From: Erythrocercus mccallii
Taxonomy: Eukaryota; Chordata; Aves; Passeriformes; Dicruridae
Assembly (NCBI GenBank): GCA_013397435.1
Contig: VZRG01000263.1
Coordinates: 372,001 to 436,000, forward strand
Reading direction: 5' to 3'
Length of the DNA stretch: 64,000 nt
Shown one piece after another: positions 13,923-28,900 of this stretch. Below the pieces are notes generated by a model that saw only the letters and a program-made list of their open reading frames with translations, was not told the DNA's origin and ran no database searches. A program made the translations under genes and the position numbers. Within the stretch, counting starts at the first letter, position 1. Each line of letters begins with the position of its first letter.

Positions 13923-16900
13923 CTAAGTGATAGAAAATGCATTTAATTCTCAAGATACATCCTGAAACATTTATTCTGAAGGATTTTTAGACGTAAAATG
14001 CTAATCTTTATAGAAATTAAAATGCAAATGTAAAAGAGAAAGGTTTAAAATGCTACTTTTTATCATAGCTGTATAACAGCAAAAGCAAATGTTATCTACC
14101 TTCTTTATAGAATGCAACTACATACAGCTGACTTCTAGCCAAAGTCAGCATCATTACTATATTAGCTGTTGAATGATATTTAGGTTTGGTATAACAGATA
14201 CAGGAGGTGTCTGTACATGCTTAAGAGAAATTGTTTTCAAGCACAGTTGAGCAAATGGAATGCAGAGCAGACATTGGTTCTGACAAACCAGCTCTTACAG
14301 AGGCAAACTTTGAGTGGTCAATCTCATTTTATTAAAGACAGATTGAAACAGTTTAGACAGAGCACATAGAGGTGATGTCTAACGTAGCCAGGCTAAGGTA
14401 TTTTCTAACACCAAAACAATAAAACCTGTAACCCCGATATTTTAATTTGTATCAAATTTTGCAAAAGATTTAGTAAAGCAATTTTATCTGACAACACCAG
14501 GATTAGCTAGATGTGGTCTGTGCTATTTTACTGAGTAATACAGTGAATATATTTTAGTAACGAATTCTAGACACAGACTTACTGAAGGATACAGGAACTG
14601 CTTTCATCTGCCCTCTTTCACTCCCTGAAACAATGTTGCACCTTCTAATATGAATAAGTGAGTACTAAATAGTTAATGCTTCTTTTTGTTTGAAGCTGCT
14701 TGTACTTCTACAAACAAGGAACAAGGCATGTCTTGAACTACCTAACTTATAATGTGAGAAGATATGGAAAATGATCAAATGTCTTCAGGTTCAATCAACT
14801 GTTTTATCTTTCTTAGGGGCAGTTTACTATCTCAACAAAAGGTAAACAAATCTTAGCAGCTCACTTGCCAAATACTCTTCGCAACAGCCTTAATTCAGTA
14901 AGGGCTCACCCTTACCCACAAAGCTATACATATGAAAAAACAAACTCATGAAAATCCAACTAAATTCATCCTAAATAGCAGTATCACAGAAAAACCTAGG
15001 AAAACATTAATATTTTTAGAGCTAGATTTAAGTCCAGAGACATAAACTAGATTTTTGAGTCAATAATTAAATCAATCACTATAAATGGAAACCAGGTATT
15101 CAACATATTTTACTAAATATTACCTTTAAAGATTATATATGCATTATTTTGAACATGTTTGAGTAACACTATTCTTTATATGTGTAAGATATTATATTGT
15201 AATATAGCACTTGTAGTAAAGATGCTGATTAGCTAAGGTGTATTTGTACACTTTGCACAAATTCCATACACTACAAATTACAAAGCTGCAATAGTTTGTG
15301 TTTTTTTTTTTATGAGGCTATATCCTTCTCCTTTCCAAAAACAAAAGAGTTAATAAAAAAACCCCAATAGTATGGCTCCTATAAATGCAAACATGCAAGT
15401 TGCACAGAAGGGACAATTGACGTACCAGATTCCTGCATTAGCAGCGCTGAGTTGAATAATGCCAGTTTATGTGTTGGGTTGAGTTCTAGTGCTTGGTTGA
15501 AATTCTTCAGGGCTTCTGTTGGATCTTTCAGTTCAATGTAAACAATTGCCAAGTTGTACCAAAGGTCTGCATTGGTTCTGTCTAGTTCTAGAGCTCTAAG
15601 GTAAGCTTCCTTGGCTTTCAGAGGTTTGTTCATTTTTAAAAGTAGTTCTCCCCTGTTAAAGAACCATACTTTTATTGTTATCCATATGAAAATTGACAGT
15701 TTTTTTTAAAGTTTACTTTTCTAAAGACAGTAGTTGTCAGATAACTGTGTTTTTTTATTTTGTTAGTTCTAAGCACAAAACAATACAAGACCTTCTTTTA
15801 CATTCTATTCCTAAAGCTTTCAGCCCTCAAAAACCTGTATACAACAAATGCATAAGCAGGACAAGAACAAAAAAAGAAGCGATCAAGGGTGACTGATTTG
15901 GCTCTGTAATTACACTTTAAAGCTATAGTTAAAGCTATAGCTAAAGTTCAGACATCTCCCTAAGTCCCAGTGGGAATCACAACAAACAAGTGGACAGAAG
16001 CCTCAATACCCACATCCAATTCACTCTTAACTAAAATGCAATAATGTCAACTAAATAGTTAAGATTTGCATTTTCTGGACCTGCTTTAACAAAAAAGTAT
16101 GAAGAAAGCTCCATGATTCATACTAACCAAAAGTTTTTTAGTTCAAAACAAAACTACAAGGTTAGAAATTTGAGTTAGAGGTTCATAAAGAAACATAATC
16201 GAAGTGTCTTTCTATACAAGGTTTGAATATAGAACCTATATGGAAATTTGAAGCAGGAATTTAAAAGAACAGAACTTGTAATGAATAATTATTGTCCCAA
16301 ATTTTCATCTTCTCACTTGGAAATGAAAGAATTTCAGCAGCTAATTGAACTGTACAAACTAAATACTGTTCATAGTACTGTAAATACAAAAATGTTTATT
16401 CAAGAATAAGTATCTCTAAAATTAGAAAATATACCTGCTGATGTATGCCTGCTTGAAATCCGGCCTCATACTAATTGCTTGTCGATATAACTGATCCGCT
16501 TCTTCAAGGCGAGATTCGTTTGCTCGAATTAAGTTTGCAAGATTGATATAAACATTTAGATGGTTAGGAGCAACTCTTGCTGCATACCTTTTCCCTGGAA
16601 TAATCTGTCAAAGAGAATATATGTACCAAACATAGATGAGCAAAAATACGAAAGATGATCAGCATAGAACTCCTTTTCACTCTGCCACATTTATTTTAGG
16701 GTACTAATGGACATGAGTGCGTAGGCTCTAGATAATGGCAAAGAACAGTAATTCTTTTCCAGAAAAACCTCATCGAAAATTAAACAGAACACTTCTTATT
16801 CTTTATTTCTATGAAAACATAGATAACTTGTACAATACTTAAGACAACAGTTAATTAAGCTCTGCTATTACTTAATTTGGCTCAAGTAGATAGCCACTGG

Positions 16901-19900
16901 AAACCAAATAGACCTTGCAAAATTTTCCCCAGCCAGACAAAAATATTTCCTAAAGCCTAAACTGCCATTCTGTCAGACATTTTCACTCTTTTTTTATAAT
17001 CCTTCAGCCTAAGAAAAGTGCAAATAAGATTTTACAGCAAGTGATTTGCCAATTGATATAGAAAATGAAAAGTAGTGAGGAAAGATGAAAATGCTATGAC
17101 ATTGCAACTGCTGTACTGTTTATACTTTATCCATTTAGAATCTTCATACTGTTTCACAGAACAAACTTTTAAATGCCAGGGTTCTACTCAAAGGGCTGCT
17201 CATTTTGGTTGCCAGTCTCATTTTCACCACAGCTTTTATTACTTTCACATATTCTTCAAAATGCTAGTCTCTTTTTCTCTAAAGAGTTTGAACAAGTAAA
17301 ATTTCCTAGGTATAAATATAACTGAACAAATAGGAAAGGTAACAAAACACATGCTTATAAAAGCATGTTCAGGCAAAGTTTTTTTGTTGCTGCTGTGGCT
17401 GTCTTCTCCAACCTCCAATGCTGTGTTTAAGCCTTCTCTGAAGAGCTCAGAAACTCAGTCATCATCAATCAGCTGTAAGTGAAAACAAACCAATTGTGAC
17501 TAGAAACTGTAGGTTTTAGCTGTAGCTTTCTCTTATAACCTCAATTTCAGAAAAAAAAAAAACCAAAACACAACACAGTAGTATAAAAGGTAAATTAAAA
17601 CAGTTCTAGCAGAGTTCCAAGTCAGCATTTTTTTAAAGCCATGAGTGTATACAGCCTATTTTTTTCATAGATAGCTTTTAAAAGAACACTGATTAACTTT
17701 AAAGTATCATCCACACAGAGCCACGGGAAAACTACAAAAAATGTATCACAAATATAGGTTCTGTCCTGCAGTGGTAGATAAAATAAAGTTACTAATTACC
17801 TGTGGCATCAATGATTTAGCAATCATATACGATTCTTCAGCTTCTTTAGTTTTGTTTAAGTTCTTGTAAGTTCTTCCTACATTCATGTGGGCACCAATAT
17901 CATCTCAATAAAGAAAAGAATGAAATTTAAAATATTTCCAAGCACTGAGTATCATGAAATTAAACACTTCAGAGTAGTGTGAAGTACAGATACTCTGATA
18001 GAACATCCCCATCAACAAAAGAAGAAAGCAACTCTATAACTTTTCATCTTAATTATGAAGCATGAACTAAGTTAAGCTAATTTAAAACTAATTTAAGCAT
18101 GAACTAAAGAGGGATTATAGAATTATGTGGGAAACTGTAAAAAGTTTGAGGTCCTATCATACTTCCCTATTTCTTGCTATGATAGAGGCATATAAATTGA
18201 AGGTTATTTATTAATCTTCTAAAAGGAAAGATTGTCCAATACTACCTAGAACTTCTTTTGCAACAATATGTAAAATGGATTAAATGCGCATTTTGATATT
18301 ATCCAGATCTTTTAAATTTCTTACACACTTCCATAGTTTTGAATATAAGAATAAAGTAATATTTATACTCCATAAGAAATCAAAGTTCAAGTTAATTCAT
18401 AAAGAATGTCATACAAGGAATAGTTTTGAAAGTATTTGCAGCTTTTTATAGATAGAAACTTTTTTTAGAGGACTTTTTTAGTTTATTTCCAAAAACCTCT
18501 GATCAATTAACTTATTATATGACATTGTTTGATGTTCAGTTGAAGCAAAACAGACCATTGAGAAGCTGTTAAGTAAGCTAAGTATACTGAAATAGGAGTG
18601 CTGAGATGGCAACTAGTCAAAGATTTACCTGGTTGCACTTGTGTGGCCTGTATAAAAAACTGCAGAGCTCTTTCAAAATTTTTTTCATTTTCTAACGCAT
18701 GCCCCACATTGTTCCATAGTTTGGCATTGTTCTTATTTACCTAAAACCAGAAAAAGATATCAAAGCATAAGGCATTAAGTTAAATTTGCTTAAAAATTGA
18801 GTTTCTCTTAACAATATCTTAAGACATATAAATGCACTGCAAATGAGAGATTTCATCAAGCTTCTACATGCAAAGAATAACAGAACACTACATACAAAAT
18901 GATTACACTGATCTTGTTGTGCAACATCAATTTGTTTTAGTTATTTGCCCCTAGAAATACCAAGCATCTTAAAATTAATTGTAACTTTTATGGGATATTT
19001 TGCAAACTGCCTTATCATGTCACATGAACTTAGAAGAAAGAAATCTATGCATCAAACTTTCTGTAGATTTTTGCACTGAAATGTATCCTGCTTTCATACA
19101 GACCAGATAATAAATTCAGCTGCTTTGACACAAGAAAAATGATCATCTATTTTCTGCACATGAAGTTCTATTTGTGCATCACATTGCTTTTAAAGCATTC
19201 CCAAAAGCAACTAATTAGATGCCAATACTCTCAATATAGAAATTAAAGCATTGAAACAAGCACCATTTTTACCATGTTCCACTGCAGCTTCTTAAGAACA
19301 GCAACAAGAACTTCCCATTATCCTTTCCAAACAGAATACAGTACCTTTAAAGCAGACATAAACAAAGTGTACTCCGACTCCCAATCCCAGTTTCTGTGCA
19401 GTGTTTTTAAGGCATGAGTGAATAGCACCGCAGCCAAACAAATGCAAGAAATTTTTCTTAGCACACTATTAAATAAAACAAACAAAGACTTGTTGTAAGC
19501 ACACCAACAATTCTAATTTTTATTAGAATAAGTACTTCACATGCTAAAAGGCCAACAAAGGACATTTGTCAGTAGCACACTCCACAGTTTGAAGGGAAAT
19601 AATGTTCAATTTCAAATTAATTTTGTTTACCTTCTTCTGTTGTTATACCCATGCAACTCCATTAATAAGAACAAGTCCAAGTCACATAACACAATAGAAT
19701 TTATATAGAATGTTTACAGAAATTATACTTCTCTTAAAACTTAATTTAGGACAATAAATATGATGCCAAAAAAGTGAGGCTCTCCAAAACACTATACAAA
19801 ATGTTAAAAAATGAAAAAGGCAACTAGAAAATCACCTCATACTTTTGTTTCACAGACAATTCCACACATATTCTTTACTGCACACATTGCCAATCTTTCC

Positions 19901-22900
19901 CACACTGTAAAACACACCTTAAAGGAGAGATCTATGGAGACTAGCCAATCTTCCATAAGCAAATGTAATTCTAGTGCTACTGTAATATCTAAGTAGGAGA
20001 AAGATTGTGTCTTTCTAGCAATTTTATTTTTAAAGCTGCAAACTGGGGCAAATATCACTCTCTGTGACAAGTTTGTCAGGAATAATCTTCATTTTGTGCG
20101 GTTTATTTTTCTGGAGTCTAAACATGACAGATATAAAACATACACTTTATCATGCTGATCATTTGGCTTCTGGATTCTAATTCAGTTAGGAAAAAGATGT
20201 CAAACACTCAATAGCCTTCCCACAATTACGAATATGATTTGTTTTAAAAAAAATCTCATTGACTGGACATACTGGGGTTCACCCTTAACAGCTATTTCTT
20301 ACATTTGACTTATGGAACAGTTGTTCACTCTGCTACCTACTTCACAGGGGTTTACTAAAAACTGCAAGGGTTTTTTTCCCCTCCACTTCTAAGGTAAACA
20401 AAATGCAGGTTTTGACTACCATGTTTGGTTTTAAAAATACTGAAAAAGTGGAACTGTAAAATTAAGAGAGTAATTCTAACACTATCAAAGTGATCAATGA
20501 GAATTGGCACATACAATAACCTGTATCCCATCAGGCTTCTAAGAAAGTTTTTCTTTTCACAGATTTCTAAAGCAAGGAGCCTTTTCTTTCTCATTTTAGA
20601 GAATGGATTTCCAATATTTTTGTAGTAAATGACACTAGCTGCTTAATTTTTCTCCCAAGCCATCCTCTCCTTGTTCCTTGCTTACTTTCACATCACTTCT
20701 ATTTTTACTGCCTCGTAGTGGGATTTGTGAGAAATCCATGCTCCCACAATATATCACTAATTTCTCATTATCCAGGTGCTGTCAGCTTCAGCAGCACCAG
20801 TTAGTGTAAATGTTACTGCAAGGCCTCATCTCTAACAATAGCAGACGACACAGACTGCAAACTGCTGCCTTTCCATTTGTCTGAACTGGCATTAGGATGC
20901 CACTGGGCTCCCATATCAGTGGGAGGTATGTCCAAATCAGTGTAGAAGATACCAGAAAACAAAAGCGTGTGCAAAATGATTTTAGACCACAGTTTGATTA
21001 AACTGTTAGCCAAAAAATTAATTGTATTGTCAAATTGTTAACCAAAGAATTCTTTTGTTTAAAAAATACTGAATGGCTCTGATATCCATTCCTAGCATGG
21101 CATTTCTGAATAGGTCATCTTTTACTGATTAAATTTTCAGAAACTTTAATTTGCTGACACATATGCATTGTATAAACTTCAGTCAATAATCAACTTTGAA
21201 TAAAGTTAAACCAATTTTGATTTATACTCATCTCTTAATAGAAGATAACCATATTTATGGCTGCAAGCTTTCTTATTAGAGCTTTTATCAGTATGAATTT
21301 ATTTACCTTTTATTTGATAATTTCTTCCATCCATGTGCTACTAAAATGCAGAATCCCATGCTAGGAACATATAACACTCGTTCTGCTACTACGAATCCAA
21401 CAGGAAAAAACAGGTTTGATGCAGGAATGAATGGCAGCACTATTAAGCAGAGTGCCTAGAGAGGAAATACAAATAACATTAGTAATCAAGATATTGGCAG
21501 TGACAAATTGTACTCAAGAAACAAGTTACAAATTACAAAAACAATTCCATAAAACCAGACATGTATTGTAGTTATTTGGTCTTTCTTTTTTTTGATATTC
21601 AGATCTGTTTTACATGGAGATCACTCTGAATATGGTAAGTAGTAATCTGCAAATGATTCTATTCCTTACTTAAGGGCTTGAAAGCCTATTTGCTTTTCTA
21701 TACTACAAAAAGAGGACAAATCAATAGGATCAAAGGATGAATTAAATTCAAACATTTCAGTAAGTGTTTCAGATACAGAAACAAGACAGCATAAGAACCC
21801 TGGACATTATCAAACAATTAAAAATTTTTATCATCTTATTTGAGGCATAAAGTAGCTATTTTACCAGTACAATACAGTCTGTTTTGTGTTTCTGTAAGAA
21901 ATGTGAAAATCAAAATCAGTCACTGAACAAACATCAGGTTTTGGACAGAGCGCTAAGAGCACCCCAAAATATTTGAAATTACAATGAACTGAACAACTGC
22001 ACAACTGTAGCTCTTGGGTTGGGGACTGACTTCTTATCAAAAATTGTGTTTAAGAGACAAAGAAATCCATCTGCTGCAAATGAAGTGGACATGACCAGCT
22101 GCTTTAAGTCCTGGGTGACTGTTAAGTAGCAGCTTTCCAATCTCTGGTTCCAGAAAAGACATAAATAATTATTTCAAAATATCTGGCCTCGAAGTTACAA
22201 AAAAAAACCCCTAAAACCAAAACTCACAAAAACAAACCTACAGAAATGCAATGTTCCTCTGAAGAAAGAGGAATTTTCAGTACAACTGGCTGTCTAGATT
22301 TATGCATGACATTAACTGCCTCTTCCATGCTAAAACAGTTAAATAATCTAGTTTGAAAATCAATTTAGGATTACATATATAAAAATACAAGACTGAATTA
22401 AAAGTTCAAGGATATTTCAAGAATATGCACATGGATCATTAACAGAGCTCAGCTGCTGATCCACAGCACCTCATTAAGCTCCATGAAAACAAAAACACAA
22501 CTATGCCTCACAATATACAGAATACATTGATTACTTGGGGATATTAATAGCTTACTGGAATGCAGCAATAGGCTTTGGCCTATCGTATTGTTTCATTTTG
22601 TAGTACATAACAATTAATATTTAATATAAAATATTGCATTCCCATTCCCTACAAAATCAGCCTCCAGGCACTTCAATGCTGAGGAAAATCAGCATCATAT
22701 TTAAAGTTATATATACAACATAGGTATAGATTAAATGAAAACAACTTGCATTAAACCAGGACTATACTGTAAAAATGCCACCCTCAAAAACGAATTGACT
22801 TATACCAACATATGCTGACAAACCCATTAACCCTTTCCTCTTGTGAGCTTCACTGGACAGGGAATAAACAGAAATGCAGGGAAATAAACAGCCTCAAAAA

Positions 22901-25900
22901 TCAGGAGCTGTCCTATAAAAAAAGTGAACCACTCCCCATATGCATTTTTCCTGCTAACAGTGCAGTGAAGAAAAACTTATGCCTCAGCTTATGTAAGGTG
23001 GAAAATGCAAGTACTCCTTTCCATATTTGAAGTGCTGTAAAACTTATTTTCCAAGCATGTCACCTTGCATGTTTATGATATCAATAAGCTATTTAAATTT
23101 CTTCTCTTTATACATAGTTTCCAAATTCAGGACAAGAGATTTCATCAGCAATACCAGATATCATTTTCACTGGTTTTCTAGTGAAATATATTGCCTTGCT
23201 CCAGTGACAAGACAAGAAAAAACGTATGAGTCAGAACTATAATGCTAGGTCTTTTAGAAGTGAATCAAAACTTGTCAGCTGCTTAGCAAAGAACTACTTA
23301 AATCTTATGTTATGCATAAATATTTCCACCCATCTGAAACTTGTTCGCTGATTAACATACTAAAAAAATACATTACTTCTGAAGCAGACTAAGATAAATG
23401 TATGCAGGTTTCTTGTACACATAACTGTACCACTGAACAAATAAAAAGTATGGTATCAGATTATCATTCAGCTTACAAAAATTTGCAATGGAATCAATAA
23501 TTGATGACTGGTTTTTTTTTCAAAAATATCAGGTCCTTTGATCCTTCCCACTTCCAAAATTTTCCTTTCTGTTAATCCATCTCAGTTTTAAGATCATATA
23601 TAACAGTGAATAGAAAGACAGGAAGTGATCTTACAGCTTGACAAAATTAGTTTTTCATTATAATCTGAAAACAACTTACAGAAGAAAAACAAAACAACAA
23701 TACCAAAAATGGAAACCTTATTCCCAAATGCAAAAATATGTCCTTTCTTTTACACGTATGAGAAAGAAATTCGAAACTCTTGCTAAATACACATCATGAC
23801 ATTTAAATAAAGCACACAGCTTGCAGGATGAAAATGCATTCTGGTCCTTGAAACACATTTAAATTCTACTGAAAGCCCCCATGTGTCAGTTGACCTCTGA
23901 GTATACGGGAAGGGCTGCAATTCAGTTTACAAATACGTAACAAGGGGCATATTTATTCTCATCCCTGACAGAATCACATACTTAATTGCACTTTAGCAGT
24001 TTTGCTGCTAGACAGTGTTCCTCTTATGTGTTCACTCTAGCCCAAAAGGGGATGCATATAGTATCTCTGGGTCACAGCAGATTACATGTGACCATACAAC
24101 CCAAGCCACTTACTTTTAACCAAAGAACAAAAGCAGTGCATCACTCATACCATCAATACTGTCTTGGAGGAATCCCCAGGATATCGGAGACTGAAGACCA
24201 CCAAAGATCCCAGAAAGCAAAAGAAGGTAAGGGTGGCAACATTTCTAACATCTAACAAAGACTCTACAAGAGGAATAGTTCCCATTGTCCAGTCACAGCA
24301 TAATTCTGAGGGATTGAGAAGAAGCCAAGCATTTACAGGGAGGAGGTAGTTGAAAGTCAGCTGTCTTGCTGGGGATGGACTAACAGCAGCTGGGTTATCA
24401 AACCTAAGGCAAAAGAAAGGAGAAAAAGGCACTTTTAATGGAGAAAGATATGGCCTTGATTCACTTTGTGGCAAACTTTAGAGTCATAGCTAGAATTACT
24501 AATTACAGACATGTAAAATATCCTAATCTTTCTGCATTTGTCAGGTGTGAAACCATGCACAATGATTCACTGAAGAGAGGGACAGAGCCTCCTCCATGTT
24601 TATGAAAATGTTCTGGGATATAATCAACGTAAGTTTGAGGATGCAGAATGATTTACATTTCAAGTTGAGTTCAGTGGTCCTTGCTCACGTCTTTAATAGT
24701 TTGTCTCAATTTTTCACGGACAGTACTAGATTCTTGTATTTCTACATTGCTCAGACTTAAGATAAATTAGTTTTTCAGTCCTAATGTCACTCATATACAC
24801 TTATCTTCAAGTAGTCTATCTGAAGATAACCATGTTTTCCACATAGTACCTAAAATGTAAAATATATTCTGCATGTTGAAGAGGAAAAATTTAAGAGGTT
24901 TGGAGAATTCAGCCAAGGTTCAAATACAGAGATAAAAAATACTTAAGCAACAAGACATTTAATTTTTGAATTACAAAGATGAATTATCAACTGTAAACTT
25001 TTTAAAACGGCTGCCTGCTCAGATACCTCAATATTTTGGACATTTTAATCAACAGTTGCTGAAATATATACCATTTAGCAATTTCACAAAAAATGCAATT
25101 TTATACAGACACTGAATAGCAATATTAAAATAGGTGAATAACATTCAAGTTCATATATTTTTGGCCATTTCATTCCGATTTCATTAAGTCACATTTTATT
25201 TGTAAACAACTGTAAATAAGAAACTTTACTATTACCTTGTAAACACTGGAAGCTGAGACTGGATAACCTGGACTCTGACAACTACAAGCAGGAGTGTACT
25301 GAACATTAGAACTATGAGCTTCAACAGTGTTTGAAGCATAGAGAAAGGAATACTGCCCTTCCCTCGAAGAATCTGTACAGCTGTGTCCAACAATGCTGGC
25401 AAGGTGTACTGCAAATTAAAAAATTGTTTATAATCAGAAAGACTCATTACTCCCTTAGATAAATATCAGCTACCTAATACTTTTTTCCCTGGTTTTCTAT
25501 AAAGGTCTGCTCCCAATAGTTACTTAATTCAGCTTCTTAGTGCCTTCATGACAAGTCCCCAAAATAAGGTCTCCATTCTAATTAATTATTCAATTCAATA
25601 ATACTATCACAGCTGAACCTGTACTCCTGTAGCTATTTTGTGCTGACAGATCAAAAAATTGTACCATCTTCAGAGGCTTGAACAAATGAATCAAAACCAT
25701 GAAATAAACTCTAAAGAAGAAAAATCACTGTTTTCAGAATTATCAGCTCCTCTGAAATCTTGCCCTATAAACAAAATTCCTTACAAATGATAGAAATACT
25801 ATTTCCTTCCTGATTAGCCCTGGATTTCTATTTTTATGCCTCTACAGCAGTAAGTCACCACTCCTAGCCTCATGAACAGCATAGTATTGCAGTTTCCCAT

Positions 25901-28900
25901 TACAAAAGCTAATTTCTTCTCTGTGTACCTCTTTCCCTTTGTCTTCATGATTTCTGCTGGTGATGATTTATCGCTTCACATATACCAGTTGGCTAAACTA
26001 GAGAAACTGAAAGGTTTTTAAGGACTGGTAAAACTCTTAAGTTCATGTGACATCCGTGCTTTCAGAAGAAGCCTCAGTTTGCATTTTATCTTTCCTACTC
26101 AACTGACTTATACAATCTCCTAAACTGTAGTGAAATTGAAGATCAGATCAAAAGTTAATAAAAGAAAGGAAGAGTGGGCTGAAAATCAGTCACGTACTGG
26201 TGATGTCCTTAAAAATCCAGCTAGAAAATTGTATTTTAATTCACTAGACCCGCAAAGGCAATAGTTACAAAGTCATCTCTATGATTTTGGTATTTTGGCC
26301 TTGATTATGTGTCCCCAGGATAGACAATCTTTCAGCTTTTATTGGTGTGTTTTTTGCAAAATTTTCCTGCAAGTAATTAAGGAATAATGACTATAAAATA
26401 AAATTTTCTTAAAATATGCAATGCTACATTTTTAATTGCATTTATTTTGATTACTAAAAAGTTTAGAACTATTTAATTGCAGGAAAATCTTGCTTCTTTA
26501 AAGAAAAGTTACTATTAATTTAAAGGCTTATCAATGCTTAAAATGAAATAGATCAGATAACATTATTCTTTGAACAACAAATTTCTTAAGAATATTACCT
26601 ATTCAAACAGGTGTACTCTAAACAACTGGTTTCTCAATAGAAAATTATGAAATTAATTTGTATATAATATGTTCTCTACTTTTACTACAGGGATTAAAAC
26701 CAAATAATCCCCCTCCTTTACGCACCTCAAACTTTCATCAAGACTGTTAAATGTTAGGATTTGCAAATCTCAGTCAGCTAAAAACACAGGCTTCCACCAA
26801 GACCTGTCAAGTCTTTATTGAGTATACTTGCTAACATCTCTGCATGGCATGTAAAGAACAACTTGAAAGTAATTTGATTCCCTCACCATGAGACATCAAA
26901 CATGAACGGACTCAAAAAAATCTGAAAAATGTAACAGAACTATTGAGTTAACCTTAACTGGGAAAAATCTGTGCTGAAATATAATGCTTCAAAGTACTTA
27001 ATGTCTCATAGCAGAAATTCACTTTATTTATAAAGAGCTTACCCCTTGAGCAATAAAGACTTCATACACACAGCATATCCCCACCACTGTTATTCCTTGC
27101 TCTTTACATAGTGTTGCAACAGCTACTAGAAATACAGTCACCGCAATTGGAGTCCACACTGCAAACAAAGAAGACGTTATTGAAAATGTTCCATCTTACA
27201 AAAAACACCAACATTTAGTAAATTAACCTAAAAAGTGAAGACTTTGGATCCTCATGTTTGAATATGCTATGTTCTGTAAACTTGTTTAGTATGCAATTTC
27301 TTATGAAAGATGACTTTTACTCTACAGAAAATAATACACACGACTCGATCTTAAAACTGTCTCCCTTAAAGTGAATGAAATAAATGATGGGTAAAAGGCT
27401 GATTTTAAAACAAAATATATCAGAATTTTCTAAATCACCAGAGCACGTTTTCAAATGGAATACTTTACAGGGACTCATGACTTTTCACTATGTCAATCTG
27501 ACTCTGGCAAAGAGGGAAGCCTCCTTCATATGCAGTGAAACTTTGCAGCTTACTTATGACTGACCATCTCAGGCACCTCAACACACTTCCACTTAAACTG
27601 CAATAATAAAAGTCAGTACAAGAATCTTCTAGGGTAGGTGTTATAAAACTAAAGAAATACTCAAGTCTTGGGGAAAAAAAATGCAATTTGTAATGGAAAG
27701 TAGTATTACATGGATATTTTGGTTCTGAAGTGGTTTTGGTACACACTTTCTGAATAAGCAATACGCCTCTATTATGGTTTTAAGAGTGTTTTTATCAGTG
27801 ATAAAGAAGTTAAATTATATCTCTATTTGTCAACCATTTACCTATGGTGTTATCCGGTCCTTTAGACTTTGTGTATGACAAAAAAGCAGCTAGGAAAAAA
27901 ATAGATGATAAAAGCTCTGCTCTGCCCACAACTCCAGTTACCTGAAAAACAAAAGAAGAAAAATCTTAATAATTATTAAATATGTATTATTACTTGATAT
28001 TTTAAGGTAGTATTTGTTGAGTTTTAATTAGTATTCTAAATATGCTATTTATATGTTACCTGATATTTATTATTATATAAAGCTAGCACATCTTTAAGGA
28101 ATTGTTCCATAGAGCACAGAAGTTAGCAATCCCCAGGAGCAAGAAATTGGGTAAGGAAAGCAAGAAGTCAGCATTGTTGAGAAGAGAACTGCTGGTCAAG
28201 CTAAAGTGAAAGAAGCAAATGCCCAAGCAGCGGAAACAAAGACAGGTAACCTGGGAAGAATAACCTGGGATGAAGCTCAGTTATGCAGAGATAAGGTGAG
28301 GAAGGCCAAGGTAAAGCTGGAACTGAACGCGGCAAGGGACATAAAGAATAACAAGAAAGGTTTGTACAGGAAAGGTAACCAGAAAAGGAATGTCAGAGGT
28401 GTACCTCCCCACACCAACAGTGCTGGTAACAGTGGACAAGGAGAAAGCTGAGGTACTCAACAACATTTCTGCCTCAGTGTTCAATGGCAACCTCTCTTCC
28501 CTTGATGACACAGAGAGGAATGTATTTTATGAAATTCAGAGAAGCGTTAAAATGCATATGGCAGAAGGTTGTTTCAGAATCCCCAAAGAAATACAGATGC
28601 ATTCCCATTTCAAGAACTGTTTTCAAAAAATGCTAAGGTGAAACCAACAACTGGATATGGAAGGGAGGTCATTATGCTCATGGTTATTGCAGTAGCCACT
28701 GTGTTGATAACCTTCTAGGACTACCATTCTTCCTCAACTTGTACTCTTCTGTAGTGCCTCTGATTGCTTCCAATTTTTTACAAGTAACATGGCTGAAAAA
28801 TAGCATGCTGTCCTGAGGCAGATGGTCATAAGGAAACTGCATAACTCATGATTAAACTATGACAATGCTGAAAACTGATGTTTTACCATCCGGACCCAGC

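Noticed and set aside
23986..24349. Plus-strand open frames of 61-89 codons
   Set aside because: They are largely antisense shadows of TMTC3 coding exon 6.
28281..28511. Minus-strand open frame of 76 codons
   Set aside because: Antisense of the CR1 ORF2 fragment; the plus-strand reading matches CR1.
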